Of a stretch of DNA of 64,000 nt, positions 25,418 through 33,980 are shown one piece after another. Position numbers and translations under genes: made by a program. This DNA comes from Paracoccaceae bacterium (GTDB lineage Bacteria; Pseudomonadota; Alphaproteobacteria; Rhodobacterales; Rhodobacteraceae): positions 54,256 through 118,255 of the forward strand of contig JADHOV010000003.1 in assembly GCA_016778765.1 (NCBI GenBank), in the 5' to 3' direction. Under the pieces are notes generated by a model that searched no databases, had not been told where the DNA came from, and worked only from the letters and a program-made list of their open reading frames with translations. Position 1 is the first letter of the stretch. Every line of letters begins with the position of its first letter.

Positions 25418-26128
25418 TTAAATGGGACATTGCGCAAATTTGGCGGCGCTGTCTTTTACGGTGCTGAGCGCGCCGACTGCCTCTGTTATGCTGAGAATGG
25501 TTGGGAATTCGGCAAATGGGTCGCCCCCACAGGCCTCTCTTAACATACCAAAACCCCCGGTTTCTTGAACGGCGCGTACGCAGGTATAGAGGAAGATATC
25601 GGCATAAGAGCAGGTGTCTCCAGTTAAAAACGGCCCTGCTTTTTGCGCGCTCAAATGCTTTTCAAGAAATTCAAAGCGGCTTTTATGCAGCCTAGTCAGA
25701 TTGGCGATACCCGCATCTTTGCCGCCATCAGCCAGGCTGTCAGTTAAACGCAGATTTCTCCAAAAGGTTTCATTATGCCCCGTAATAATATCGTGGAAGG
25801 GCGATAAAACAAAGGAATAGTAATCCTGCACCCAAGCCCAATACATGTTGATGCGGGCAGCCGTTTCATTGTTTTTGGGCGTTAACGGGCCGGGATATTG
25901 GGCGACCAAATATTGCACAATCGCCATCGAGTCGTTCAATTCCAACCCGTTCGACATATCCTTCATCCAAGGAATGATTCCAAAGGGCGCTTGCGTGTCT
26001 TTATCGAAATCTTCCCCCATCGGGCTGGAAAGAAGATAATTTACCTCAATGCCATGCAGAGCGCAGATGAGGTTTATCTGCTCTCCACGACCAATAACGG
26101 GGAGATAGGCTAATTCGATCTGTTTCAT
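25418..26128 (-). CDS. Glutathione S-transferase family protein
   Basis: A 236-residue soluble protein with an N-terminal thioredoxin-like domain (1 to about 80; MKQIELAYLPVIGRGEQINL, the Tyr8 position of tyrosine-type GSTs, then IIPWMKDMSNGLELNDSMAIVQYL with the glutathione-contacting region) and a helical C-terminal domain with FLTGDTCSYADIFLYTC. By family it conjugates or transfers glutathione. ATG 26128 is chosen over an upstream in-frame codon because GAGGG lies just before it on the minus strand and the fold begins there. The AT-rich stretch at 26155-26215 probably holds its promoter. Confidence 0.85.
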   Translation of the reverse strand: MKQIELAYLPVIGRGEQINLICALHGIEVNYLLSSPMGEDFDKDTQAPFGIIPWMKDMSNGLELNDSMAIVQYLVAQYPGPLTPKNNETAARINMYWAWVQDYYSFVLSPFHDIITGHNETFWRNLRLTDSLADGGKDAGIANLTRLHKSRFEFLEKHLSAQKAGPFLTGDTCSYADIFLYTCVRAVQETGGFGMLREACGGDPFAEFPTILSITEAVGALSTVKDSAAKFAQCPI

Positions 26129-26536
26129 TTGACCCTCATATGAATATCGCTGTGACACTTTTAAACAATGTAATAGATTTTAAATAAAGGTTTTTTTCAA
26201 TTTTTTCATTGCGCATAGCTGTAAAGTCTTGCCGGTGATGTTTTTTGATCAGCTCATCGGTGTTTGATCAAGCTTTTAAGCGCAGCACCCTATGGGCTGC
26301 TTACGTTTCCTGAGACGAGGCGCATGTGTCAGGGGATATCTTAGACCCTCAAAAAACCGACGCTTGACTAGGGGCTTTCTTTTCCGACCGCTTTGTGTAA
26401 ACTTTGCTCCCAGCACCTGTAGCCAATACGAGAGTGCCGGTATCGCCGGTTGTCTTTTGGGAGGAGGCAACTGGCGATACAGCGTTTATATGGGTACAGG
26501 CTGTTCATCCATATCTTTGTTTGAAAAGGTCCAACA
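26129..26536. other. Divergent intergenic region upstream of the GST gene
   Basis: 408 bases. The part nearest the GST gene (about 26155-26215) is very AT-rich and is the likely minus-strand promoter. The rest contains a plus-strand open frame running on into the DMT permease, but the sequence before 26706 has no transporter character, so I do not treat it as coding. Confidence 0.5.
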
Positions 26537-26716
26537 ATGTCTGTGGTCCGCGCACATGATGATCGAACTGCGGGTTTGGCAAACCGTGCGGCACGCCGGG
26601 CGCGTAATGCCCGGGCTGAGATTGCGATCGCTTTTTCATGTGGCGCGGCGCTTTGTGATCCGCGCAATTGCCTGCATGCCACAAAGCAAGATCGGAGCGC
26701 GGAATATGCGCTCTGA
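26537..26716 (+). CDS. Possible 59-residue protein overlapping the DMT permease start
   Basis: ATG 26537, with AAGG about 8 bases upstream, opens a 59-codon frame (MSVVRAHDDRTAGLANRAAR...) that is rich in alanine and arginine and ends EYAL at TGA 26714-26716. The stop overlaps the DMT permease ATG at 26706 by 11 bases, a typical coupling arrangement. No motif is recognised; four cysteines occur in its second half. The overlap and ribosome binding site favour a real gene, but chance is possible. Confidence 0.4.
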   Translation: MSVVRAHDDRTAGLANRAARRARNARAEIAIAFSCGAALCDPRNCLHATKQDRSAEYAL

Positions 26717-27569
26717 CAGTTTCATGGGCATCTGTTTTATGGCTTTGGGCATGTTTTTGTTTTCGGCTGTGGATACGATGGCAAAGTTTTTATCTGATGG
26801 CATGCACCCGATTCAGATCGTTTGGTTCCGCCAATTGGGGTTGCTATGCGGCGTCGTTGTATTTTTGCTATTACGCGGCCCGGCTTTTTTGGTGTCGAAG
26901 CAGCCGTTATTGCAGGTGATGCGCGGGGCAACAGCAGCAGGATCGGCCTGTTTATTCGTAATGGCTTTGCGCTACGTTCCGCTTGCTGATGCCGCGGCGG
27001 TCAGCTTCGTCGCCCCTTTTATCGTGATCGTATTGGGGGTGAGTGTTCTGAAAGAAAAAGTTGGGCTGCGCCGCTGGATTTCGGTGGTTTTGGGTTTTGT
27101 AGGAACCTTGGTTGTGATCCGCCCGGGGCAGGATGTCTTGCATCCTGCGGTGTTTTTGGTGGTGGGCGCTGCGTTTTTCTTCGCCTGCCGGCAGGTGCTA
27201 TCGCGGTTTTTAAGCCATGCGGATCCAGTATCCACGACAGTGGCCTATACGGCGATTACCAGCATGAGTTTGATCACGTTGATGTTGCCCTTCGTATGGC
27301 GGATGCCGGATTTTTCGCGCGATGGGCTGCTCTTGCTGGCGATGAGCATTCTGGCCGCTTTGGGTGAATTTTCGGTGATCAAAGCGCTGAGCCTTGCGCA
27401 AGCCGTTGTGGTGGCGCCGGTGCAATATAGCTTGATTATCTGGAGCACCTTCTATGGATATTTGGTATTCGCGCAGATCCCAGATTTTTGGACTGCAATC
27501 GGCACGTTGATTATAGTGGCATCGGGTATTTATGCGCTGCGCCGCCAAGCGCTTAGCGAGGCAGCCTAG
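26706..27569 (+). CDS. DMT superfamily (EamA) permease
   Basis: A 287-residue inner-membrane protein with two EamA repeats and about ten hydrophobic helices. The first repeat starts SFMGICFMALGMFLFSAVDTMAKFL; the second includes FSVIKALSLAQAVVVAPVQYSLIIW. ATG 26706, with GGAG about 9 bases before it, gives the family N-terminus; the longer open frame to the left encodes no transporter-like sequence. The substrate is unknown. The start overlaps a possible 59-codon gene. This is one of three DMT-type carriers in the window. Confidence 0.88.
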   Translation: MRSDSFMGICFMALGMFLFSAVDTMAKFLSDGMHPIQIVWFRQLGLLCGVVVFLLLRGPAFLVSKQPLLQVMRGATAAGSACLFVMALRYVPLADAAAVSFVAPFIVIVLGVSVLKEKVGLRRWISVVLGFVGTLVVIRPGQDVLHPAVFLVVGAAFFFACRQVLSRFLSHADPVSTTVAYTAITSMSLITLMLPFVWRMPDFSRDGLLLLAMSILAALGEFSVIKALSLAQAVVVAPVQYSLIIWSTFYGYLVFAQIPDFWTAIGTLIIVASGIYALRRQALSEAA

Positions 27570-27794
27570 CACTATTCGAGGGGATGTGTTGCAAACGCGC
27601 TGTGTGGATTGCCGGCAGCGGGCACGCGGATACGTGGGGATATGGTGCTCTGATAATGCAAGAGCTTCTGACAGCGTGGCAGATCGGCGCGGCTATTGCC
27701 TGAAATCCGCATTAAAAGCGTCTCACCGCTTTGCTTGCAAAAAGGCGCATTCCTGCGTTAGGAGGATGCCACGCAAACCCTAGGATGTGTCTTT

Positions 27795-28805
27795 ATGCTT
27801 ACGCGCCCCACGGCCTCTTCGCAGAATTTGCATCACGCGGCCCGGCTGAGCGTGGCGCCGATGATGGATTGGACGGATCGGCATTGCCGCTATTTGCATC
27901 GCTTATTGTGCCAGAATGCGCTGCTCTATACCGAAATGGTCACGGCGCCTGCATTGGTGCGCGGACGGGCCTTGCATTTGCTCGATTACAATCCGGCTGA
28001 ACATCCGGTGGCGTTGCAATTGGGGGGCTCGGACCCTGCTGAATTGGCAGAGGCTGCCAAACTGGGCGCCGAGGCCGGATATGATGAAATCAACCTCAAT
28101 GTTGGATGCCCCTCTGACCGGGTACAATCGGGTCGCTTTGGCGCTGTATTGATGCGCGAACCCGGGCTTGTGGCTGAATGCTGCGCGGCCATGCGCTCTG
28201 CTGTGAATATTGAGGTTACGGTCAAATGCCGGATCGGCGTTGATGATCAAATTCCCGAGCAGATATTGCCCGAGTTCTTGGCGCGTGTTTCAGCGGCGGG
28301 TATCGGGCGCTTTATCATCCATGCGCGTAAAGCTTGGCTAGAGGGCCTTAGCCCGAAAGAAAACCGCGATATCCCTCCGATTGATTATGGCTTGGTGTTG
28401 CAAATGAAAGGCCTGTTTCCGGCGCTGCACTTGTCGATCAATGGCGGTGTAACCGCGTTGGGTCAGGCGCAAAATTTCCTAGATGCGGGATTGGATGGGG
28501 TGATGATTGGCCGTGCGGCCTATCATCAGCCAACCGATCTTCTTGCCAATGCGGATAGTGTAATTTTCGGGCAGGATCGGGTAATAGATCCGGTCAATGT
28601 GGTGCACCAGATGATGCCCTATATCCATGCCCATATCGAAAATGGTGGGCGGCTTAATCAAATAACACGGCATATGTTGGGTCTGTTTACAGGCCGCCCA
28701 GGCGCCCGCGGATGGCGGCGGGTTTTATCCGAGCGCGCGCATTGCGATGGCCCCGAGCTGGTTTTAGAGGCGCTACAACACGTGATCGAGCGCGAAGCGG
28801 CTTAG
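27795..28805 (+). CDS. dusA: tRNA-dihydrouridine(20/20a) synthase DusA
   Basis: Reduces uridines 20 and 20a in the tRNA D-loop with FMN and NADPH. The 336-residue product has the Dus barrel with RLSVAPMMDWTDRHCR, YTEMVTAPAL, NLNVGCPSDRVQSGRFGAVLM (catalytic Cys about 105) and FIIHARKAWLEGLSPKENR, the last a DusA feature, then INGGVT and GVMIGRAAY. The C-terminal helical domain (HMLGLFTGRPGARGWRR) is intact. The preceding 225 bases hold no gene I can support. Confidence 0.96.
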   Translation: MLTRPTASSQNLHHAARLSVAPMMDWTDRHCRYLHRLLCQNALLYTEMVTAPALVRGRALHLLDYNPAEHPVALQLGGSDPAELAEAAKLGAEAGYDEINLNVGCPSDRVQSGRFGAVLMREPGLVAECCAAMRSAVNIEVTVKCRIGVDDQIPEQILPEFLARVSAAGIGRFIIHARKAWLEGLSPKENRDIPPIDYGLVLQMKGLFPALHLSINGGVTALGQAQNFLDAGLDGVMIGRAAYHQPTDLLANADSVIFGQDRVIDPVNVVHQMMPYIHAHIENGGRLNQITRHMLGLFTGRPGARGWRRVLSERAHCDGPELVLEALQHVIEREAA

Positions 28806-28853
28806 CGGCCATTCACCCGCCGCCCGCGTGCCTGAAAAAACTGCTCAACCGGC

Positions 28854-29897
28854 TTACCCGCCCTCGGCTGGCACATAGGGGCTGTTAATCGCAGTTTCTA
28901 TCGAATCTTGCTTGTCATAAAGCCCCAGAACGCTGCCTTGCAGGCGCACCAACGCGCTGATCGCGTTCAAGGTTGGCGTTTCTATTTCTAGGCGGCGGGC
29001 CAATTCCAGCACCGTGCTGGTCAGCGCATCCAATTCCATCGGGCGTCCCAATTCAACATCATGCCGTGTTGATGGTTTATGGCCTATAATATCGGCGCCG
29101 CCTTGGATGCGCCGCTCAATATCCACATTGAACCGTGCGCCGACGGCCAAGCCCACTTTGCGGCATTCGATCATCGCATCGCGGATCACCGCGCGGCTGG
29201 CAGGATCATTGCCAATCAGATCCAAACTGGCGCCGGTCAGCGCTGAGACCGGGTTAAAAGAGCAATTGCCCCAAAGCTTGATCCAGATTTCATCGCGCAA
29301 TCTGGGCTTCACGGGCGCGCGCAACCCCCCCGCGCGCAATAGCTCTGACAGTTTCATCACCCGCTCGCTGCGCTGACCATCAGGTTCGCCTAAGGTGAAC
29401 CGATCGCCCGATTTTAATGTGATTTGGCCTGGTGCCGAAATTTCACAGGCAGGATAGACCACGCATCCAATCGCCCGCTCAGGGCCAAAGGCGGCCCATT
29501 GCACGCCCCCAGGATCCGAGGTTTCCAGCCATCGGTTTTCCATCGCGCTGTCGCTGCCCGCTTTGTAAAAATACCACCAAGGTATGCCATTCACCGCCGG
29601 GACCAGCGCCGTGTGATCCGCCAGCAAAGGTTTGAACCGGTCGATCACAGGGGCGACGGAATGCGCTTTCAGAGCGCTGATCACATAATCTTGGGGGCCA
29701 AGTTGTTCGGGTGTGTCCGTGGCCCTCACAGGGAGCGTTTCGGCCACGCCTTCTTTTATCAGGGTGAGACCATTGTCGCGCAACCCCTCAAGATGCGGGC
29801 CTCTGGCAATCAGCGAGACATCCGCCCCTGCTTTGATCAACGCATGGGCCATGTAGCCGCCGATGGCGCCGGCACCAAATATGCATATTTTCGTCAT
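28854..29897 (-). CDS. Ketopantoate reductase (PanE/ApbA) family oxidoreductase
   Basis: A 347-residue protein with N-terminal Rossmann motif GAGAIG (8-13), a central NGIPWWYF block and the C-terminal domain motif EIWIKLWGNCSFNPVSALTG, which includes the catalytic lysine of the family. PanE makes pantoate for coenzyme A, but many paralogues reduce other 2-oxo acids, and this one is longer than E. coli PanE (about 300). Its ATG overlaps the stop of the acyl-CoA synthetase gene (ATGA), so its substrate may be tied to that enzyme rather than to pantothenate synthesis. That last point is inference. Confidence 0.85.
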   Translation of the reverse strand: MTKICIFGAGAIGGYMAHALIKAGADVSLIARGPHLEGLRDNGLTLIKEGVAETLPVRATDTPEQLGPQDYVISALKAHSVAPVIDRFKPLLADHTALVPAVNGIPWWYFYKAGSDSAMENRWLETSDPGGVQWAAFGPERAIGCVVYPACEISAPGQITLKSGDRFTLGEPDGQRSERVMKLSELLRAGGLRAPVKPRLRDEIWIKLWGNCSFNPVSALTGASLDLIGNDPASRAVIRDAMIECRKVGLAVGARFNVDIERRIQGGADIIGHKPSTRHDVELGRPMELDALTSTVLELARRLEIETPTLNAISALVRLQGSVLGLYDKQDSIETAINSPYVPAEGG

Positions 29898-31429
29898 GCG
29901 CTCTCAGCCAATCCAAGCTTTTCATGCAGGCCGATCCGTTGCAATTTACCGGTTGCACCTTTTGGAATCTCATCCAAGATCAGAATCTTACGGGGCACTT
30001 TAAACGCGGCAAGCCGCTCTTGCGTGAATTTGCGGATCTCTGCCGCTTCAATATCAGCATTGTCGCGCAGCACCACTGCAGCGGCCACATCTTCGCCAAG
30101 TTTTGGATGTGGCAGCGCAAAAGTAACTGCCTGCGCTACAGCAGGATGGTCCATTAAAACCTCATCCACTTCGCGGGGCGAAATTTTTTCTCCACCGCGA
30201 TTGATGATTTCTTTTAACCGGCCGGTCAGCCATAAATATCCCTCTGCGTCTAAATGACCTTGATCGCCGGTGCGAAACCAGCGATGGCCCTCAGCTTCAA
30301 AAAAGCTTTTGGCATTGGCGTCGGGGTTGTTTTCATATCCGGGGGTGACGTTGGGGCCGGAAATTACGATTTCTCCCAGATCTTCAATCAAATGATCTTC
30401 GTTTTCCGAGGCAATGCGCACCATCGGGCCTGCTGCGATACCCACGCATCCCGGTTTCTGCGCGCGCGGTGGCAGAGGGTTTGAACACATTTGATGGGCT
30501 GCCTCGGTCATACCATAGCCTTCGATAACCGGCGCGTTGAAGGTTTTGACCAATTCGTCAAAAACTTGCGGTGGCAAAGACGCAGAGGACGAGCGCAGAA
30601 ACCTGAGGCCGACCTCAGCAATCACATCTGCGTTGCGCGCCGCGCGTGACAGGATCGCTTGGTGCATCGTGGGAACCGCCGTGTACCATGTTGGTTGAAC
30701 CTCTTTCATCAATCCAAAGAATTTTAACGCGTCAAATCCGGCTGTACAGCTGACGCTGGCGCCCGCGCAAAGCGATGCAGTGACAGCGGCAACCAGGCCA
30801 TGGATATGAAATAGCGGCATAACGTTCAAACAGCGATCTGTGCCGCTTAATGCGAGCGAGCTGGCAATATGGTGCCCGCTGGCGGTCAGGTTGCGGTGCA
30901 GCAAAGGCACAATTTTCGGCCGCGAGGTGGTGCCCGATGTGTGCAGGATCAAAGCGATGTCATCGGCTTCGGCCGGCACAGCTTCCAGCGCAGCGGTTGC
31001 GCTAGACAGCGCAGAGGCGTGTAACGAGAAAACGCCGGCTGGTCTGGCATCAGAACTGTGTAGGCGAAGGATTTTAATCCCAAGCTTGTCAGCGGCTTCA
31101 ACGGCCGGCCCGTCGTCATCGGCCATCACGACCAAGGCTTTTGCCTTCAGATCTTCCATATAAAAAGCGTATTCATCGCGCTTATAGGCTGGGTTCAGCG
31201 GCGCGGTCACGCACCATTGCGCGATGGTCACAAATGCCGACGCCATTTCGGGGCCGTTTGGCAGCACGATCGCAACGCGATCTCCGCGTCCAAGCCCAAA
31301 ACCGGCAAGCTGGGCTCCAATGGTTTGGGACAGCTTTCTCAATTCGTCAAAATGCATCCAAGGGCGATTTGGCGCACCTAAGGCCGGGGATGCACCTGGC
31401 GCTGATGCGAGCATTTCTTGTAGGGTCAT
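29894..31429 (-). CDS. Acyl-CoA synthetase, oxalyl-CoA synthetase-like
   Basis: A 511-residue ANL-superfamily ligase that activates a carboxylic acid as an adenylate and then a CoA thioester. The adenylate motifs are complete: ILHTSGTTSRPKIVPL, GYGMTEAAHQM, WFRTGDQGHLDAEGYLWLTGR, EIINRGGEKISP and a C-terminal PKGATGKLQR with the catalytic lysine. The stretch MPLFHIHGLVAAVTASLCAGASV resembles the oxalyl-CoA synthetase group (plant AAE3, yeast Pcs60). Oxalate or another short acid is therefore a candidate, not a proof. It is coupled to a ketopantoate-reductase-like gene by a four-base overlap. Confidence 0.82.
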   Translation of the reverse strand: MTLQEMLASAPGASPALGAPNRPWMHFDELRKLSQTIGAQLAGFGLGRGDRVAIVLPNGPEMASAFVTIAQWCVTAPLNPAYKRDEYAFYMEDLKAKALVVMADDDGPAVEAADKLGIKILRLHSSDARPAGVFSLHASALSSATAALEAVPAEADDIALILHTSGTTSRPKIVPLLHRNLTASGHHIASSLALSGTDRCLNVMPLFHIHGLVAAVTASLCAGASVSCTAGFDALKFFGLMKEVQPTWYTAVPTMHQAILSRAARNADVIAEVGLRFLRSSSASLPPQVFDELVKTFNAPVIEGYGMTEAAHQMCSNPLPPRAQKPGCVGIAAGPMVRIASENEDHLIEDLGEIVISGPNVTPGYENNPDANAKSFFEAEGHRWFRTGDQGHLDAEGYLWLTGRLKEIINRGGEKISPREVDEVLMDHPAVAQAVTFALPHPKLGEDVAAAVVLRDNADIEAAEIRKFTQERLAAFKVPRKILILDEIPKGATGKLQRIGLHEKLGLAESA

Positions 31430-31620
31430 GTGGGCTCCGGCTTGTCTCTTAAGGTCTCAATTCTCAGGAAGATAACGCGCAAAGTAAAGACTGCAAGGCA
31501 AAGCATTTATTTTGTTTCGAAATGCATCAAATGCCCAGCGGGCTGAATTTTTCGCTGTCACGGTAGGGGTTTTGAAGGTAAGCGTTGCAAGTCTCGGGTA
31601 TTAAACGAAAATATGTGACT

Positions 31621-32427
31621 ATGCTGGAAATGTTTATCTTGCTGTCTGTGGTGGGTGCCTTTGCGGGCCTGCTGGCTGGATTATTTGGCGTGGGCGGTGG
31701 CATGGTTCTGGTACCGGCGTTTTTTTACAGTTTCACCGGCCTTGGTTATGCGGGCGATGATACGATGCAGGTGTGCTTGGCCACTTCTTTGGCGACGATC
31801 GTCGTTACATCATTGCGCTCTTTGATCAGCCACCATCGCCAGGCTGGTGTTGATTGGGAGCTGCTGAAACTTTGGGCCCCGGGGATCGCGCTGGGTGCGG
31901 TGTTTGGGGTGCTGTTCGCAACGCAATTGCGATCGATCACCTTGCAGTGGATTTTTGGTGGTTTTGGTTTGTTTATTGGATTTTATATGGTTTTTGGCCG
32001 CTCGGATTGGACCCTTGGCACGAAAATGCCATCTGGATGGGCCCGGGCGCTCTTATCGCCGATGATTGGATTCATATCAGTTTTGATGGGCATTGGTGGT
32101 GGCAGTCTGGGCGTGCCGCTGATGACGCTTCATGGAAAAACCATTCATCAAGCCGTTGCCACCTCATCCGGCTTTGGTTTGTTGATTGCGGCGCCCTCGG
32201 TGGTGTCTTTCTTCTTTGTTGATATTGAGGCGGCCTCACGCCCCCCCTATTCGCTGGGGGCAGTGAATCTTGTGGCTTTTGGATTGATCATTGCCATGAC
32301 GTTGATCACCACGCCTTTGGGCGTGCGTTTGGCGCATAGGTTAGACGCTACAAAATTGCGCCGTATTTTTGCAATATTCATTTGCGCCGTGGCATTGAAC
32401 ATGCTGCGCAAAGCGATCGGATATTAA
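31621..32427 (+). CDS. TSUP family permease (TauE/SafE)
   Basis: A 268-residue inner-membrane protein with two similar halves of hydrophobic helices: VGAFAGLLAGLFGVGGGMVLVPAFF in the first and MIGFISVLMGIGGGSLGVPLMTL in the second, the signature repeats of the TauE/SafE/YfcA family. Members export or import sulfite, sulfoacetate and related organosulfur anions. ATG 31621 is the first ATG in the frame, but the ribosome binding site is weak and ATG 31630 is possible. It is divergent from the acyl-CoA synthetase gene. The substrate is unknown. Confidence 0.88.
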   Translation: MLEMFILLSVVGAFAGLLAGLFGVGGGMVLVPAFFYSFTGLGYAGDDTMQVCLATSLATIVVTSLRSLISHHRQAGVDWELLKLWAPGIALGAVFGVLFATQLRSITLQWIFGGFGLFIGFYMVFGRSDWTLGTKMPSGWARALLSPMIGFISVLMGIGGGSLGVPLMTLHGKTIHQAVATSSGFGLLIAAPSVVSFFFVDIEAASRPPYSLGAVNLVAFGLIIAMTLITTPLGVRLAHRLDATKLRRIFAIFICAVALNMLRKAIGY

Positions 32428-32830
32428 GATTTTCGGAACCCCAATAAGGTCTTTTCTTGCCTTTAAGAAAAATACCCCGAGGCGCCCAATAATTTGATGA
32501 TCGCGGGTCTAGGCGCAACAGCGTGCGGAGGCATGAGGAATGAGTGAGATATTTTCTCTAGTGAAACCCCAGCCCGTTTTAGGAGGTTTGTATGAAATAT
32601 CTCATCGCCCTGTTCTTGTTTGTCAGCCCTGGTTTTGCCTGTGAACACAGATAGTCATTTCTACACAAAATGCCTGATTTCCAATTGCCTTTTTGAAAAA
32701 AAAGGATCTTATCCTTGGCAGGCAAACGATCAGGCCTAATTGAGAACTCTGGGCGCGCGGCGTGAAGTCTAATTGTCTTTTTAATCTCTGATGCGTCAAT
32801 ATGCGAAGACAACAAACCACTGGGATAGGC
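32428..32830. other. Intergenic region with a micro-ORF and small hairpins
   Basis: 403 bases. The notable item is a 20-codon signal-peptide-like ORF at 32592 with a full Shine-Dalgarno. A further 34-codon frame starts at 32539 after GGAGG. AAGGAT and ATCCTT form a six-base hairpin near 32702-32716. Otherwise I see no gene. Confidence 0.5.
32592..32654 (+). CDS. Micro-ORF encoding a signal-peptide-like 20-mer
   Basis: AGGAGG at 32581-32586 is a near-consensus ribosome binding site five bases before ATG 32592. The 20 codons read MKYLIALFLFVSPGFACEHR and then TAG: a lysine, a hydrophobic core and an SPGFA-C end like a secretion signal or lipobox. It is either the surviving start of a decayed exported protein or a genuine toxin- or leader-like peptide. 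The sequence after the stop does not continue as a recognisable protein in any frame I read. Confidence 0.35.
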   Translation: MKYLIALFLFVSPGFACEHR

Positions 32831-33598
32831 ATGTTTGGAACAACAGGTTGGCGTCGGTTCAAAGCCCATGACGAAATCAAAAAATGGGCGAACGCGGCAC
32901 GAAAATTTGCCAGTGGCGCCGCGCAAACCCCCGCCCTGAAAGAAAAATGGTTGCAATGCGAAGGCACTTGGTATGTTGGCGTAGACGTCTTGCCTTCGGA
33001 TGAACACGGGCGGTTTGAGGGCATTGAGCTGGCCGGACCTGCTTCAGAGTTAATTCAAAGCGTGGCCACAAAGCCTCTGCACCCCGCGCAGGTCTCAATT
33101 CTTTATCCGGGATATCCAAAACCAAGGCAGGGCGAAACCAAGGCTGGGTTTGCCTATCGGCTGACACGGGATGCGGCGCATGTGGACGGGCTTTTGCCCG
33201 TCGGCGCAGCGCGCCGCCGTATGTTGCGCGAGCCCCATGCCTATGTGCTTGGTTTGCCCTTGAACGCCTGCGATATCAAAGCCAGCCCGATGGTTGTCTG
33301 GGAGGGCTCGCATCTGATAATGCAAAAAGCGTTTCAGGCCGCACTTAGCCCCTATCCTGTAGCGCAATGGTCCGATATTGATCTGAGTGAGGTGTATCAT
33401 GCCGCACGCCGAGACGCTTTTGCAAACTGCCGCCGCGTGGCTGTTCATGCCGAGCCAGGCGAAGCCTATGCGATCCATAGGCTAGCTTTGCATGGGATTG
33501 CCCCATGGCAAGCGGATGCCCGTGCCCCCAGCGAAGGCCGTATGATTGCCTATTTTCGGCCAGAATTGAATGATATCGTGGAGTGGCCAAATCTATAA
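32831..33598 (+). CDS. Possible 2-oxoglutarate/Fe(II) dioxygenase-like protein
   Basis: A 255-residue soluble protein that I recognise only by architecture. HVD (117-119, in RDAAHVDGLLP) fits the HxD iron motif; MVVWEGSHLIMQKAF matches the WxGSH strand of phytanoyl-CoA-dioxygenase relatives; and a late His (216 or 221, in IHRLALHGIAPW) followed by Arg 237 (EGRMIAYF) fits the second iron histidine and the 2-oxoglutarate-binding arginine. ATG 32831 gives MFGTTGWRRF with GGGATAGG upstream; ATG 32801 is an alternative. The substrate is unknown. It is followed by a DUF1272 gene. Confidence 0.55.
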   Translation: MFGTTGWRRFKAHDEIKKWANAARKFASGAAQTPALKEKWLQCEGTWYVGVDVLPSDEHGRFEGIELAGPASELIQSVATKPLHPAQVSILYPGYPKPRQGETKAGFAYRLTRDAAHVDGLLPVGAARRRMLREPHAYVLGLPLNACDIKASPMVVWEGSHLIMQKAFQAALSPYPVAQWSDIDLSEVYHAARRDAFANCRRVAVHAEPGEAYAIHRLALHGIAPWQADARAPSEGRMIAYFRPELNDIVEWPNL

Positions 33599-33645
33599 GC
33601 GTTCGGGGCTGCTGGCTGGTTTATCCCGAGATAAGGAGAGGTGAG

Positions 33646-33960
33646 ATGTTAGAATTGCGCCCGAATTGCGAGCTTTGCGATAAAGATTTGCCACCCGATA
33701 GTTTAGAGGCCCGCATTTGCTCATATGAATGTACTTATTGCGCTGACTGCGTTGAAACCGTGCTTTTTAATGTCTGCGCAACCTGCGGAGGAGGCTTGAG
33801 CGCCCGCCCGATCCGCCCCAAAAATTCTTGGCGGGCAAATCCCGAGCTTGGTTTATCGGTGCACCCTGCCTCGCAAACGCGGCGCGTTTCAAAATTTGCG
33901 CGGTCTGAAATTGAAGAAATGGTCGAAAAGCTGCGCGCTTTTAACCCCGAGGAACGCTAG
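33646..33960 (+). CDS. DUF1272 domain-containing zinc-ribbon-like protein
   Basis: A 104-residue protein whose first 55 residues match DUF1272: LELRPNCELCDKDLPPDS, then ICSYECTYCADCVETVLFNVC and CATCGGGL. Eight or so cysteines in CxxC pairs suggest a small zinc-binding fold. The C-terminal 45 residues are basic then acidic (SEIEEMVEKLRAFNPEER) and less conserved in kind. AAGGAGAGGTG precedes ATG 33646, deciding the start against a longer frame. The role of the domain is not established. It lies 47 bases after the dioxygenase-like gene and may be cotranscribed. Confidence 0.85.
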   Translation: MLELRPNCELCDKDLPPDSLEARICSYECTYCADCVETVLFNVCATCGGGLSARPIRPKNSWRANPELGLSVHPASQTRRVSKFARSEIEEMVEKLRAFNPEER

Positions 33961-33980
33961 CGCATTGTGCCGAGGTCGGA

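Noticed and set aside
25214..25543. Open frame of 109 codons across the inverted repeat and into the GST gene on the opposite strand
   Set aside because: It runs through a perfect inverted repeat and antisense to GST codons, and its product looks like no protein.
26292..26705. N-terminal extension of the second DMT permease by 138 residues
   Set aside because: The extension has no transporter character, while ATG 26706 has a ribosome binding site and gives the family start.
32539..32643. 34-codon frame after GGAGG upstream of the micro-ORF
   Set aside because: It overlaps the better-supported signal-peptide frame, and its product (ending VCQPWFCL) looks arbitrary.
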